Shown here one piece after another: positions 55,528 to 63,950 of a stretch of 64,000 nucleotides of DNA. Position 1 is the stretch's first letter. Each line of letters starts with the position of its first letter. The translations under genes and the position numbers were made by a program. The DNA is taken from contig JAGOSY010000001.1 in assembly GCA_018062085.1 (NCBI GenBank), positions 365,180-429,179 on the forward strand, in the 5' to 3' direction. This DNA comes from a bacterium (GTDB lineage Bacteria > Cyanobacteriota > Vampirovibrionia > Obscuribacterales > Obscuribacteraceae). The notes under the pieces are model-generated. The model saw nothing but the letters and a program-made list of their open reading frames with translations. It did no database searches and was not told the origin of the DNA.

Positions 55528-56226
55528 ATGAGACATCGACTTAAGATGTCTAAAGGTAAAGCACGTTTAAGTATGCGCCTCAACAACAAACATAACTTTC
55601 CCGGCAAGCTTTTCGTAGTTGAAGGCGTAGACGGTTCTGGCAAGTCAACTCAACTAGATTTATTGCGCAACTGGCTAGAGTCGAAAGGCAAAAGCGTAAT
55701 ATTCACCGAGTGGAATTCTTCCGTTCTTATTTCAAAGACAATTAAACAGGCGAAACGCTCCAATTCGCTAATTCCCACAACATTCAGCCTACTACACGCC
55801 ACAGACTTTGCTGATCGCCTTGAAAATATCATCATTCCGGCCCTCAAAGCCGGTCTTATAGTGCTCGCTGATCGTTATTGCTACACAGCCTTTGCCAGAG
55901 ATGTCGCTCGCGGTGTAGACGCTGACTGGGTGCGCAGCCTCTACGGCTTTTCTATTCGCCCAGATGGCGCTTTTTACTTTCAAGTACCAGTAGAAATCTC
56001 GCTGGCTCGCATTGCCAACAGCCGCATGCCTGGCTACTACGAATCAGGTATGGACGTTGGCCTATCAGCCGACCCTATGGAATCATTTCAAATTTTTCAA
56101 TCACGCATTATCAATGAATACGACAAAATGGTAAGCGAATACGGCTTCCATACTATGCCGGCCATAAAGCCAATACATGAGCAACAAATGCTCTTCCGCG
56201 AAATCGCCACAAGTTTAATAGGATAG
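55528..56226 (+). CDS. Thymidylate-kinase-like protein A
   Basis: A 232-residue protein with an intact Walker A (EGVDGSGKSTQ, Lys39) and DRYCYTAFARDVARG, where Asp115-Arg116 match the DR motif of thymidylate kinases. The lid and substrate regions are divergent, so the role as Tmk is not certain; other nucleoside-monophosphate-like kinases are possible. It has an N-terminal basic extension (about 25 residues) whose start could also be ATG 55546 or 55573. The next gene is a close paralogue. Confidence 0.75.
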   Translation: MRHRLKMSKGKARLSMRLNNKHNFPGKLFVVEGVDGSGKSTQLDLLRNWLESKGKSVIFTEWNSSVLISKTIKQAKRSNSLIPTTFSLLHATDFADRLENIIIPALKAGLIVLADRYCYTAFARDVARGVDADWVRSLYGFSIRPDGAFYFQVPVEISLARIANSRMPGYYESGMDVGLSADPMESFQIFQSRIINEYDKMVSEYGFHTMPAIKPIHEQQMLFREIATSLIG

Positions 56227-56281
56227 ATACTGTGGCCAAATAGTTAGGAAAGATACTTAAGATAGATAGTTAGGCAACAAA

Positions 56282-56983
56282 ATGACTGAAAAAGGCCCTA
56301 GCAGCGGCAAAAGAGCTAAACACGAATATCCTGGAAAGCTAATTGTGCTGGAAGGCACCGACGGCGTTGGTCGCACCACTCAAGCCCAATTGCTCCAGAC
56401 ATGGCTGAACGTGGAAGGCTATGGCGTAACCAGAACAGACTGGAAGTCGTCACAACTGATGACACGAGTAATCGACAAGGCTAAAGAAAAAAACGCCCTC
56501 AATACCATCACCTTTTCTCTGCTCTACGCCACAGACCTGGCTGACCGCCTACACAACATTATTATTCCAGCCCTAAAAGCTGGACATATAGTGATAACCA
56601 ATCGCTACTTCTACACGGCTCTAGCCCGCGATGTAGTGAGAGGAGCCGACCCATCTTGGGTGCGCGAACTCTATAGCTTTGCCGTCGAGCCCGATCTGGT
56701 TGTTTACTTAAAGATGCCGCTAGAGCCACTTCTGCGTCGCATCATCACCACTCGTGGTGGCCTCGATTTTTATGAATCCGGGCGAGACATCGGTATGTCC
56801 AATGACTTGTACCAGTCTTTCAAGCTCTATCAATCACAAATTTTATTCGAATATGAGCGCATGGCCGAAGAGTATAACTTCCAAACTATTGCAGCCGATG
56901 ACCCAATTGAAACCGTGCAAAAAACTCTGCGCAAAGAATTGGCCACAATTTTGTCAGACCGAAAATTGCATACTAGTGTTTAG
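56282..56983 (+). CDS. Thymidylate-kinase-like protein B with altered P-loop
   Basis: A 233-residue paralogue of the preceding protein; PGKLIVLEGTDGVG and ITFSLLYATDLADRL align with it almost residue for residue. The Walker A lysine is Arg31 (GTDGVGRTTQ), and the DR motif is NRY (Asn107-Arg108). Loss of the P-loop lysine normally abolishes phosphate transfer, so it may be a regulatory or non-catalytic partner of protein A. The pair is 55 bp apart on one strand. Confidence 0.75.
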   Translation: MTEKGPSSGKRAKHEYPGKLIVLEGTDGVGRTTQAQLLQTWLNVEGYGVTRTDWKSSQLMTRVIDKAKEKNALNTITFSLLYATDLADRLHNIIIPALKAGHIVITNRYFYTALARDVVRGADPSWVRELYSFAVEPDLVVYLKMPLEPLLRRIITTRGGLDFYESGRDIGMSNDLYQSFKLYQSQILFEYERMAEEYNFQTIAADDPIETVQKTLRKELATILSDRKLHTSV

Positions 56984-57457
56984 TTAAACAGGTTTGCCTT
57001 GACGAGCTTCTAGCAATATCGTCACCGGGCCGTCATTGACCAAACTTACTTTCATGTCAGCTCCGAAGACTCCGGTGCCAACTGTCAGGCCCTTCTGCCG
57101 CAACTCCTCGCAGAAGTGCTGATAGAGCCTCTCGCCTTCAGCGGGTGCAGCTGCTTGGGTAAATCCGGGCCGACGACCTTTCTTCCAGTCAGCAAGCAGC
57201 GTGAATTGTGAGACAACTATCACCTGCCCGCCCGCTTCTTGCAGGGCAAGATTCATTTTGCCATTCTCATCTTCAAAGATGCGAAGCTCAGCCGCCTTGG
57301 TCGCCAAGTAGATACTGTCAGCCTCACTGTCGCCCTGTTCTACGCCCAAAAGTATGAGCAGGCCACAGGCATGATCACTACTTGACTGAAACTCGCTAAC
57401 GAACTCTCCGTTCACCATAACACTGGCACGTGAAGCTCTTTGTAACACTGCCTTCAT
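56984..57457 (-). CDS. dtd: D-aminoacyl-tRNA deacylase
   Basis: A 157-residue protein that removes mischarged D-amino acids from tRNA. The N terminus [36 protein letters not shown], and [19 protein letters not shown] are diagnostic of Dtd. The start at ATG 57457 is the conserved one; upstream codons are not. It is convergent with, and directly abuts, the thymidylate-kinase-like gene B. Confidence 0.93.
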   Translation of the reverse strand: MKAVLQRASRASVMVNGEFVSEFQSSSDHACGLLILLGVEQGDSEADSIYLATKAAELRIFEDENGKMNLALQEAGGQVIVVSQFTLLADWKKGRRPGFTQAAAPAEGERLYQHFCEELRQKGLTVGTGVFGADMKVSLVNDGPVTILLEARQGKPV

Positions 57458-57577
57458 AGCTGAAAATCCTGTACTGGTATGGGTATTGGACAATTGACAT
57501 GACAAAATTAGAGCTTAGTCAAGATATTTCTTAGCCGCGCCCTCGAATTATCCCATCAAGTCATTGTAAGATAGCTG

Positions 57578-57707
<130 letters not shown>

Positions 57708-57911
57708 CGAGTTATTTCAGCATGCTATACCCTCTGCCTTACCCGGGAGCGAGAAAGCAGCGCTGTGGGCTTTTTCTCCGTCCCTCTAATTACCGAACTA
57801 TTCGCCTTTATGTGTTGAAACCTGGGTTGGCAAAAGAGATTCAACAATATTTGGTTTCGGCGTTCCGGCTGTGGAATGCGCGGGGAGTGATACCGCATGC
57901 GGTGCTACGAG
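57708..57911. other. Island left margin
   Basis: No gene is convincing here. A perfect 12-bp palindrome ACCGCATGCGGT lies at 57892-57903, nine bases from the TetR stop codon. Confidence 0.35.
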
Positions 57912-58499
57912 TTATTCAGACCGAAGCATTGCCAGGGCAAAGGTCGAAAGGCGCTTCGTTCGAGCTTGGTTGGCAATTCCCCTTGACTGGGCTAACATGC
58001 CGAAGATATAAACAAAAAGAGCCTCTGCCAAATGCTCCGCAGAGATATCCGCTCGGAAATCGCCGCTCTTCTGACCGCTCATTATTAGTTTAGCCAAGAG
58101 CTTTTCCACCCTTACTAAGTGCCTTTTGAGGATCTCGCTGGCCTTCTCATCGCGCTGGCTAAGCTCTACCACTGTGTTGACAGCAAAGCACCCTCGAGGT
58201 GACGTCTGCTTGCAACAAAGACCCTCGACCAAGCCCATTAACAGGGTCAGTGACTGCACGGGATCGCTATTGGCGTCCACCGATTGTTTCATCTTTTCGA
58301 AAAGGCGGTCGAGATAATCTCGAAGAGACAACAGAAAGAGATTGTGCTTGTCCCCAAAAGCCTTGTAGAGACTACCTTTGGTTAATCCCATTGCATTGAG
58401 AAGATCGTCCATTGAAGTAGCTTCGTAACCGCGTTCCCAGAATGCAGACATGGCAGCGTCCATTGCCTCGTGCACATCAAACTCTCTCGGCCTGGCCAT
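57912..58499 (-). CDS. TetR-family regulator in the tRNA-bounded segment
   Basis: A 195-residue regulator with an N-terminal helix-turn-helix (SMDDLLNAMGLTKGSLYKAFGDKHNLF) and a ligand domain containing RGCFAVNTVVELSQRDE, typical of TetR proteins that regulate detoxification genes. ATG 58499 is used; a GTG 9 bp upstream is an alternative. A promoter at 58531-58560 overlaps the operator-like palindrome GACCGCTCGGTC, so self-repression is likely. The gene it would regulate is not visible intact (see 58747-58779). Confidence 0.87.
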   Translation of the reverse strand: MARPREFDVHEAMDAAMSAFWERGYEATSMDDLLNAMGLTKGSLYKAFGDKHNLFLLSLRDYLDRLFEKMKQSVDANSDPVQSLTLLMGLVEGLCCKQTSPRGCFAVNTVVELSQRDEKASEILKRHLVRVEKLLAKLIMSGQKSGDFRADISAEHLAEALFVYIFGMLAQSRGIANQARTKRLSTFALAMLRSE

Positions 58500-58530
58500 G
58501 TTTTTCACTTTTCCTTCAATACAGAATTCG

Positions 58531-58560
58531 AGAATAACTGGATTGGGACCGCTCGGTCAA
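58531..58560 (-). promoter_or_regulatory. TetR gene promoter with operator palindrome
   Basis: On the minus strand, TTGACC (58560-58555) and TATTCT (58536-58531) are separated by 18 bp. The palindrome GACCGCTCGGTC (58547-58558) overlaps the -35 box. The same sequence layout recurs at 58836-58864. Confidence 0.7.
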
Positions 58561-58746
58561 CAATGCCGAAAGGTTTCAAACTGGAAAGCACTTTTTGAAT
58601 TTCAACAAATGCACGGGGCTACCGGATAGGCGCAGCTTACCCGTAATCAGCCCCATCGGTATAGATCGACGATGATTAAGAAAGTCGATTGCAGTAACTA
58701 GAGTCCGCATTCACTTTCAGGTCAGCTTTTCCTTCGTGAGACCTGG

Positions 58747-58779
58747 TCACTGTAAGCTTTCCTTGTCGACACTTTTCAT
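58747..58779 (-). pseudogene. 10-codon stub behind strong expression signals
   Basis: A perfect Shine-Dalgarno GGAGG (58792-58788) lies 8 nt before ATG 58779, but the frame ends after 10 codons (MKSVDKESLQ). The neighbouring frame stays open further and reads LTVTRSHEGKADLKV before a stop, as if one base had been gained or lost. It looks like the 5' end of a deleted or decayed target gene, or a small leader peptide. No intact gene lies between here and the TetR gene. Confidence 0.45.
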
Positions 58780-58814
58780 TGCCCGGTCCTCCTTCTCTTT
58801 GTTTATACATTAGG

Positions 58815-58864
58815 AACCAATCGGTCCATAATGTCAGAATAGCAGTTGAAAACCAATCGGTCAA
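58815..58864 (-). promoter_or_regulatory. Second TetR-type promoter with two operators
   Basis: On the minus strand, TTGACC (58864-58859) and TATTCT (58841-58836) with a 17-bp spacer give a near-consensus promoter. AACCAATCGGTC, on the plus strand, occurs at 58851-58862 overlapping the -35 box and again at 58815-58826 just downstream of the -10 box. These match the half-site of the operator in the TetR promoter. Confidence 0.7.
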
Positions 58865-58934
58865 TAATTATTTTGCAACCGCAGTGTCTGTATTTAAAAG
58901 GCTTACCTACCGGACTGGGCGCTAATTGCTTCGA

Positions 58935-60578
58935 CTATTCTTCCGTCTCTGAATTCAGAGTTGCTCCGGACGCCTCGCTAAAACCATCAAACGCATCTCG
59001 AATTATTTCTTCCAACTCGGCTAGCTCTTCATCTTTTAGAGCGGCAAATTCTCTTTTTCTTCTATTTTTCGGAAGTGTGCCACCATTTCTGTGAACAAAC
59101 AGGACAAACTGCTCAGCCATGAGATCCGGCATCTCGACTACGTTCATAACCTCTCGTACGGCCTGATCTCGACGTGTTATATACTCAATTTCTCTCGGAA
59201 GGTCGGAATCAATAGTGCGCTTCACACAGCTAAAAAGGAACTCCGCAGCCTCAGTACAATCGAAATATCTATAGAGGTCAGCAGTATCATTCAAGACTTC
59301 CACGTTCCCTTTTGCAGTTGGCTCCCATTCGATAAACTCCATGAGTCGAGCCGAATGCGCCTGAAGCGTTTCGCGGTACTTATCTATCCAGTCCAACAAT
59401 ACAGATGAAACAGGGAAAAGCATTCCAGGCGGCGTGAACTGTCGATCTGCTAGCGTGTGATGGATTAGACAACGGTGAAGTCTTCCGTTCCCATCAGCGA
59501 AAGGATGAGCGTAGATAAATCCAAAAGCGCTTGCAGCAGCTTGAAGAACCGGATCTAAACCGCCCTCCTTCATGATGGTATTAGATTCGATTAGCGAACT
59601 CATCAGATGCTCAACGTCCTCCGGCTTGGCACCTATGAACTCGGGAAGCGGCTCACCATCAGGAGTGTGTTCGCCGAGAAAAACACCCTCAGTACGCAAT
59701 CCGCCTTGTACAAAACGGTTGTCTTCAATAAGAATTCCATGAAGACGAATCAATTCTTCGACTGACAGAGCATTCTTACCCGCCTGCATGACGGCTCGCC
59801 CCCATCGCTCGATTCGATTTCGAGGCGGCCGCTCTCCTTCTATTTGAAAGCTAGCCTGACTATCTGCCAGGAGCAAGAAACTTGCGGCGCGAGAAATGAC
59901 GGACTTGCTCACGCGTCCGATGACATTTAGTGCGGATTTCGAGAGGTCGCTCTCAACGTAGAACTTTAACGTTTCCGTCTTTCTGATGATAGGACAAAAA
60001 CTGGAAGTCCCCAAAAGATTATCTCTCACTTTATGCCGACGCGATAACGTGCCACTAGATTTGGTGAAATACTTGTCGGTATCGAGCAAGTCTACTGATG
60101 TGACATTAGGCGCATCCGGGACTGCAAGCGTGTTTCCAGTAAGCAGTTCATAGAGATACCAGGCGCGTCGTGTCAGTGCGCTATTAGGAGCTGACAGCAC
60201 ATATTGCTCAATTGCTTCGGCGGGGAGGGACAGGAACACACGCTTTAAAACCAGCAGATCGATGTTTTCGTACCGCATGGCGAAATGCAGATGCGCCTGA
60301 ATAGTGGATTCTAGTTCGTGGCGCTTACTGTAGATTGACCAACCGCGTTCTTGCCTTATATGTCCTTTGATATTTTGCTCGGAAATACAACTGGGGTCAC
60401 GAACAGGAGCCGGAACGTCAAAGGCATGGACGAGGGCAGATAGTCCAGCGAGGCTTGTGCCGGACGGCAAAGCCGATCCTTGAAACAGGGGTGGTTTTTG
60501 GTTCGCTAAGTCCATTTGAGGTTCCAGATCGCTCTTTTTAGGTTCCATATATACATATTCTACCAGCAAAGGTTCCAT
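58935..60578 (-). CDS. Class II Fic-domain AMP-transferase-like protein
   Basis: A 547-residue protein. The Fic core has the intact catalytic motif HPFADGNGRLHR (His358), expected to transfer AMP or another nucleotide moiety to a target protein. SFQIEG (243-248) matches the S-x-x-x-E-G/N inhibitory motif that keeps class II Fic proteins off, here on the N-terminal side. The first 200 residues and the C-terminal 130 are helical and unassigned. Two ATGs are possible, 60578 and 60548, both within AGGTTCCAT repeats. The target is unknown; such proteins often act as toxins or stress regulators. It lies within the tRNA-bounded segment. Confidence 0.87.
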   Translation of the reverse strand: MEPLLVEYVYMEPKKSDLEPQMDLANQKPPLFQGSALPSGTSLAGLSALVHAFDVPAPVRDPSCISEQNIKGHIRQERGWSIYSKRHELESTIQAHLHFAMRYENIDLLVLKRVFLSLPAEAIEQYVLSAPNSALTRRAWYLYELLTGNTLAVPDAPNVTSVDLLDTDKYFTKSSGTLSRRHKVRDNLLGTSSFCPIIRKTETLKFYVESDLSKSALNVIGRVSKSVISRAASFLLLADSQASFQIEGERPPRNRIERWGRAVMQAGKNALSVEELIRLHGILIEDNRFVQGGLRTEGVFLGEHTPDGEPLPEFIGAKPEDVEHLMSSLIESNTIMKEGGLDPVLQAAASAFGFIYAHPFADGNGRLHRCLIHHTLADRQFTPPGMLFPVSSVLLDWIDKYRETLQAHSARLMEFIEWEPTAKGNVEVLNDTADLYRYFDCTEAAEFLFSCVKRTIDSDLPREIEYITRRDQAVREVMNVVEMPDLMAEQFVLFVHRNGGTLPKNRRKREFAALKDEELAELEEIIRDAFDGFSEASGATLNSETEE

Positions 60579-60676
60579 ATCGTTCGAAAATTCTCACACA
60601 GGTTCCGAATGTCTCTAGCCAGCCCCAATTTCCGCCAAAATACTGCAATAGGTTCCAATTTCTTCAAATGAGCTCC
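60519..60676. repeat. AGGTTCC repeat array at the fic 5' end
   Basis: AGGTTCC occurs at 60519, 60540, 60570, 60600 and 60650, and a weaker AGCTCC at 60671. Spacings are 21, 30, 30, 50 and about 21 bp. The first three lie inside the reading frame and encode the repeated ME-P or LEP residues; the last two are upstream. The frame has a stop just upstream of 60578, so the outer copies cannot be coding. Consensus of the best copies is AGGTTCCATAT. A protein-binding array regulating fic is the likely meaning. Confidence 0.65.
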
Positions 60677-60732
60677 AAATTTTTCTTTTTTAGCCTCGTA
60701 CGCCCCATTTTATTCACAGCGTACAAGTACTT

Positions 60733-60830
60733 CTCATAACCCAAAGGTCGTAAGTTCAAATCTTACCCCCGCAACCATTTAGAACATTGATGACCGGCTC
60801 TTCTTCAGCGAAGGGCCGGTTTTGTTTTGG
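60733..60830 (+). repeat. Right 98-bp direct repeat (truncated tRNA copy plus terminator)
   Basis: Copy of the 3' part of the initiator tRNA, starting at the anticodon loop, with CCA and terminator. The G at 60814 gives a G-T wobble in the terminator stem, so the hairpin still forms. The 5' half of the tRNA is missing, so it cannot give a functional tRNA. Confidence 0.9.
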
Positions 60831-61131
60831 GGTAGTCTTCGGCGCACGCCTTACCATTTGCCTTACCCTGACGGGCAAAGTAGAAAATGAATCATTCATT
60901 CGCATTTCAATTGGTTCTCTAACTTCTATCTCTACTCTTCAGCCTGAGACACTAGCACCACCCGCAAAGCCTATACGCAGGTTTCAAATTTCTCTTGCAA
61001 CGGCCACAGCCCTGATGAGAATCCACAGACAGAAGGCTAGAAAAGTTGTGCAACGGAAATAGACTTGAGGCCAGATCTTGAACTAAGTATGCTAACTATT
61101 GGGCATAATGTGGCACTAGAGACCGTGGAAA
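60831..61131. other. Intergenic region right of the repeat
   Basis: Just beyond the repeat, a short stretch (about 60850-60885, with CTTACCATTTGCCTTACCCT) loosely resembles the sequence following the left copy (CTGCCTTACCCG near 57733-57750), hinting that homology once extended further. No convincing gene. Confidence 0.35.
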
Positions 61132-61335
61132 GTGCGCATATTAGAGGAGAAGAAAGACGATGGAGACCGGCCAGAAGTAACCGAACCCAAAGCGGTCTCA
61201 GAGGTGCAGCGTAGCGCTGTTATTGGAGAAACCAGCAATCAAGCTAGGTGGAGACGGGCGCAGCAAGCACACTACCTTGGCCAGGATGAGTCAGCAACCG
61301 ATTTGTTAAATCAATTTGTTTACTGCCAATATTAG
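61132..61335 (+). CDS. Possible small acidic protein
   Basis: A 67-codon frame with a GTG start after GGAAA. It encodes a charged N-terminal half and RWRRAQQAHYLGQDES before the end. No known motif. Coding status is uncertain. Confidence 0.3.
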   Translation: MRILEEKKDDGDRPEVTEPKAVSEVQRSAVIGETSNQARWRRAQQAHYLGQDESATDLLNQFVYCQY

Positions 61336-61370
61336 TGTAGTGTCAAGGTATAGACATTTAGAGTTGGAGA

Positions 61371-61963
61371 ATGAGTCAATTAACCATGCGGAGAATACTA
61401 ATTGTAGTTTTTCTGGCCGTTGTTCTCAATGTAGAGACTGCTCTAGGCTCTGAGGATAGAGAATTTATTAAGTTACGGAATTTTGGCTCCCCGGCTAAGG
61501 AAGATATAATTCTATTGCCTTGGTTTCAAAACAGCGAAAGACTGATACGAGCTCAAGCTGTAAGAAAATTGTCACCACAAATAAAGAATGGTCGCTGGCC
61601 AGTGATAGCTTTCCGGTTGGATTCGACTGGCAAACCGATAAACTTCGTGGTAATCACGAGTTCTGGTCTAAAAGCTGTTGATCGCAAGGTCATAAACTGC
61701 ACACGAGTTCTGGTCTAAAAGCTGTTGATCGCAAGGTCATAAACTGCATTAGAAGTGTGAAGAAGTTTCCATTGCCTAACAATAGTAGTCCATTTTACAG
61801 GGGGCTGATTTTTCGGGCCTCTAGCATGGATTCGATTTCGTTGAAATTGTTCTGGCTCCATTATGTTCCGAACTTCTTCGACCGCCTAGATGCAGGCGAT
61901 AAGGCAATTTGGAGAAGTCAACAAAGATCGCTTCAAGACAATACACCAGGTGTATGGCACTAG
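61371..61963 (+). pseudogene. TonB-C-domain-like secreted protein, frameshifted
   Basis: A signal peptide (about 7-26) is followed by a domain with GRWPVIAFRLDSTGKPINF, VVITSSGLKAVDRKVINC and, after the break, IRSVKKFPLPN: the beta-sheet and helix pattern of TonB C-terminal domains. A perfect 47-bp tandem duplication (61655-61701 and 61702-61748) shifts the frame and ends the first reading at 61718. Removing one copy restores a single frame from 61371 to 61963 (about 181 residues). The lesion looks recent. Confidence 0.7.
61655..61748. repeat. Tandem 47-bp duplication
   Basis: Two adjacent, identical 47-bp copies (CACGAGTTCTGGTCTAAAAG is the first 20 bp). Forty-seven is not a multiple of three, which explains the frameshift of the surrounding gene. 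Confidence 0.95.
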
Positions 61964-62310
61964 CATATAAATGGAGTAGATTTAGAACATCAGAGCTTGG
62001 AATTGAGATCATCGGCGATTTTGTATTCGATTAACAGAGACTATCAGTGCGTTGCAATATATTTGAGACCAGCCGCACCGGTTCTTGTAACGCCTAACCT
62101 GTAAGGAATACGTTTTTTTTCTTTCTACTCGGGTTTCTTTGTCCATCAATCGCAGCTGTCTACGCAGGCCAACACCTCAAACCGAAACGGCACCGTTTAG
62201 CTACCAGACTAGCTTTACCTATGACGAAAACAGAATAATGCGACTATAGTGGGTGACTATACAAAATCTGGTGTAATACAAACACTTTCACTATCCAAAG
62301 TGGGTTGCTT
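61964..62310. other. 347-bp intergenic region
   Basis: No gene is convincing. It holds a palindrome AAACGG-CA-CCGTTT at 62185-62198, a T-run near 62113-62121, and a hairpin at 62283-62302. Confidence 0.4.
62283..62302 (-). terminator. Weak terminator of the Tudor-like gene
   Basis: On the minus strand, CACTTT and AAAGTG (62302-62297 and 62288-62283) pair across 8 nt and are followed by TTTGT. The stem is short, so termination is only suggested. Confidence 0.35.
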
Positions 62311-63225
62311 CTACTCTCTCACTGCGTCGATGGTGTCATGGGCATTGCTTGCCCCAACGTAGCGAATTTTAATTAGTGGTCGACCTGCATGATCTGAGCC
62401 TACGTAACCACAACTTGTCAATTTGAATCCATCGGGCATGCCTGAAAGGCCGGCGCTAAAGTTCATGTTGCCCGAGCCGTCAACAGTAAATGAGTGGAAG
62501 CCACTGTTTTTGTTGAAAGCGCGATAAGTGTTGCCGCGAATTTCTAAGGTGCCGATATGAATGTACATGCCACCGGAGAGCATGTTGCATTGATAAAGAC
62601 CGTCGGGAGGCGTACCTTTTCCGGCAACGTGTTTTTCACTTTGATGAGGCGCAGGCTGGGTGGCCGTGTGAGCTGTTGGTGCGGCGTATGCAATGCCATT
62701 GGTTGAGGCTGTTTTAGCGTTTGCAGCGCCAGCGAAAACGGGCATAGGCTCTGTGCTCGTGCGCACCCAGTCACTTTTGCAGATCAAGTCCTTGCCATCG
62801 TCAAAATGAATAGCATAAACGCCTGGGCTGACTATTCTACTAATGACACCTGATTTCCAAAATTCGTCTTTGCCGACATAAATATAATTGGCCTTCACTC
62901 TTTGTCCCGCAGCTAGCGCACTTTTGTCACCGGCCGTGGAACCGACTCCAACGCTAGGGGCAGCCGCTGCATTAGATGCTTCTCGCATCCACTTCTTCGC
63001 CACAAAATATTGTTCATTGGGGGCATAGCCCTCGCGCTGATCTACGAGCACCGTTGCCCCTCCATCATGCACTCTGACCACGGTAGCCGGCAGCCATTTG
63101 TCCGGCAAGCCCAGCGGATTGACTTCTACTCTGCTGCCGACGCTCTGCGCGTGCGCTAGAGGTATGTTGCCTGCGAACATTAGAGCCATTGCAGAGAGAC
63201 TGATTAGAACTTTGTTGAAAGTCAT
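62311..63225 (-). CDS. Secreted Tudor/agenet-like protein
   Basis: The protein has 304 residues. A signal peptide ends LAHAQ. Two short SH3/Tudor-like modules follow: RVEVNPLGLPDKWLPATVVR with VLVDQREGYAP, and RVKANYIYVGKDEFWKSGVI with YAIHFDDGKDLICKSDWV. An Ala/Thr/Pro-rich linker leads to a C-terminal beta domain with GLYQCNMLSGGMYIHIGTL. Domain names rest on pattern only; a cell-surface binding role is possible. The start is ATG 63225, which places the signal peptide at the N terminus. Confidence 0.65.
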   Translation of the reverse strand: MTFNKVLISLSAMALMFAGNIPLAHAQSVGSRVEVNPLGLPDKWLPATVVRVHDGGATVLVDQREGYAPNEQYFVAKKWMREASNAAAAPSVGVGSTAGDKSALAAGQRVKANYIYVGKDEFWKSGVISRIVSPGVYAIHFDDGKDLICKSDWVRTSTEPMPVFAGAANAKTASTNGIAYAAPTAHTATQPAPHQSEKHVAGKGTPPDGLYQCNMLSGGMYIHIGTLEIRGNTYRAFNKNSGFHSFTVDGSGNMNFSAGLSGMPDGFKLTSCGYVGSDHAGRPLIKIRYVGASNAHDTIDAVRE

Positions 63226-63292
63226 TTTGGGGTTCCACGGCAGAGTATTGGGCACCAGATTATACCGCATTTGAAAAATTCATAGCTCCGAG

Positions 63293-63490
63293 TCAATTAA
63301 TCGCACGCGCCCATTTCGCCATAGCTTCCGATTCTTCGATGCGACTCTGCTCGCAGAGCAAACGCACAAAGGTCTCAAGTAATTGAGCCAGCTCTTTGTC
63401 GTGGCCTGCACCGGCTTTTCTAGCAATGGCCAGTTCGACAAAGAAATATAATCGCATATCAAAGCCGATTCTTAGAGCCCCTCGTCTCAT
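63293..63490 (-). CDS. Small helical protein, uncertain
   Basis: A 65-codon frame whose product is predicted all-helical, with KELAQLLETFVRLLCEQSRIEESEAM resembling a TPR-like helix pair. No Shine-Dalgarno is seen before ATG 63490. Coding status is uncertain. Confidence 0.35.
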   Translation of the reverse strand: MRRGALRIGFDMRLYFFVELAIARKAGAGHDKELAQLLETFVRLLCEQSRIEESEAMAKWARAIN

Positions 63491-63689
63491 TTAGATTTGT
63501 AGCACGAATATGGCGCACCGCCAAATGCGAAAGCCGGGGGTGGCTAATTGCGCTTGAAAGTCATTCTGCTTAAAACGTGCTATCAAGAGACAATATTTCA
63601 AATTACGCGGACCGTACCTAAATTGGTTATCTCAAAACTAGCCGAGCCGATCTTTAGCAGTTGCTGTAGGTCTCAGCTCAACGGATCTG

Positions 63690-63950
63690 TTAAAGTCCCT
63701 TCTTCCGCGCTCGACGCTCAATGTTTTGAACGAAGAGATAGAGCCCAACATTGCTAGCGAAAAGCAAGCTCGAAAATATTGCTCCGGGCAACGCGCTGTT
63801 TTGATGTCCGGATAAATGCGCCTCTAATGAGGCCGTAAGTAACCACATTTGAACGACCAGCAAAACAGCACTTAGGGCGAGGCATCCATCGATGGCGACC
63901 AAATATTGATCGCGCACTTTTGAAGTTTTACTAGACTTTAAATCATTCAT
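63690..63950 (-). CDS. Small two-helix membrane protein
   Basis: An 86-residue protein with two hydrophobic helices: LVAIDGCLALSAVLLVVQMW and AIFSSLLFASNVGLYLFV. It ends in a basic tail (RRARKKGL). The pattern resembles small DUF6755-type membrane proteins, an uncertain match. ATG 63950 is chosen over an upstream TTG. Confidence 0.55.
   Translation of the reverse strand: MNDLKSSKTSKVRDQYLVAIDGCLALSAVLLVVQMWLLTASLEAHLSGHQNSALPGAIFSSLLFASNVGLYLFVQNIERRARKKGL

Noticed and set aside
56978..56991. TGTTTA-GT-TAAACA palindrome between convergent genes
   Set aside because: Six-base arms with almost no loop and no T-run; not a convincing terminator.
60787..61062. 91-codon frame across the right repeat
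   Set aside because: Starts inside the repeated tRNA/terminator sequence and its product shows no protein-like pattern.
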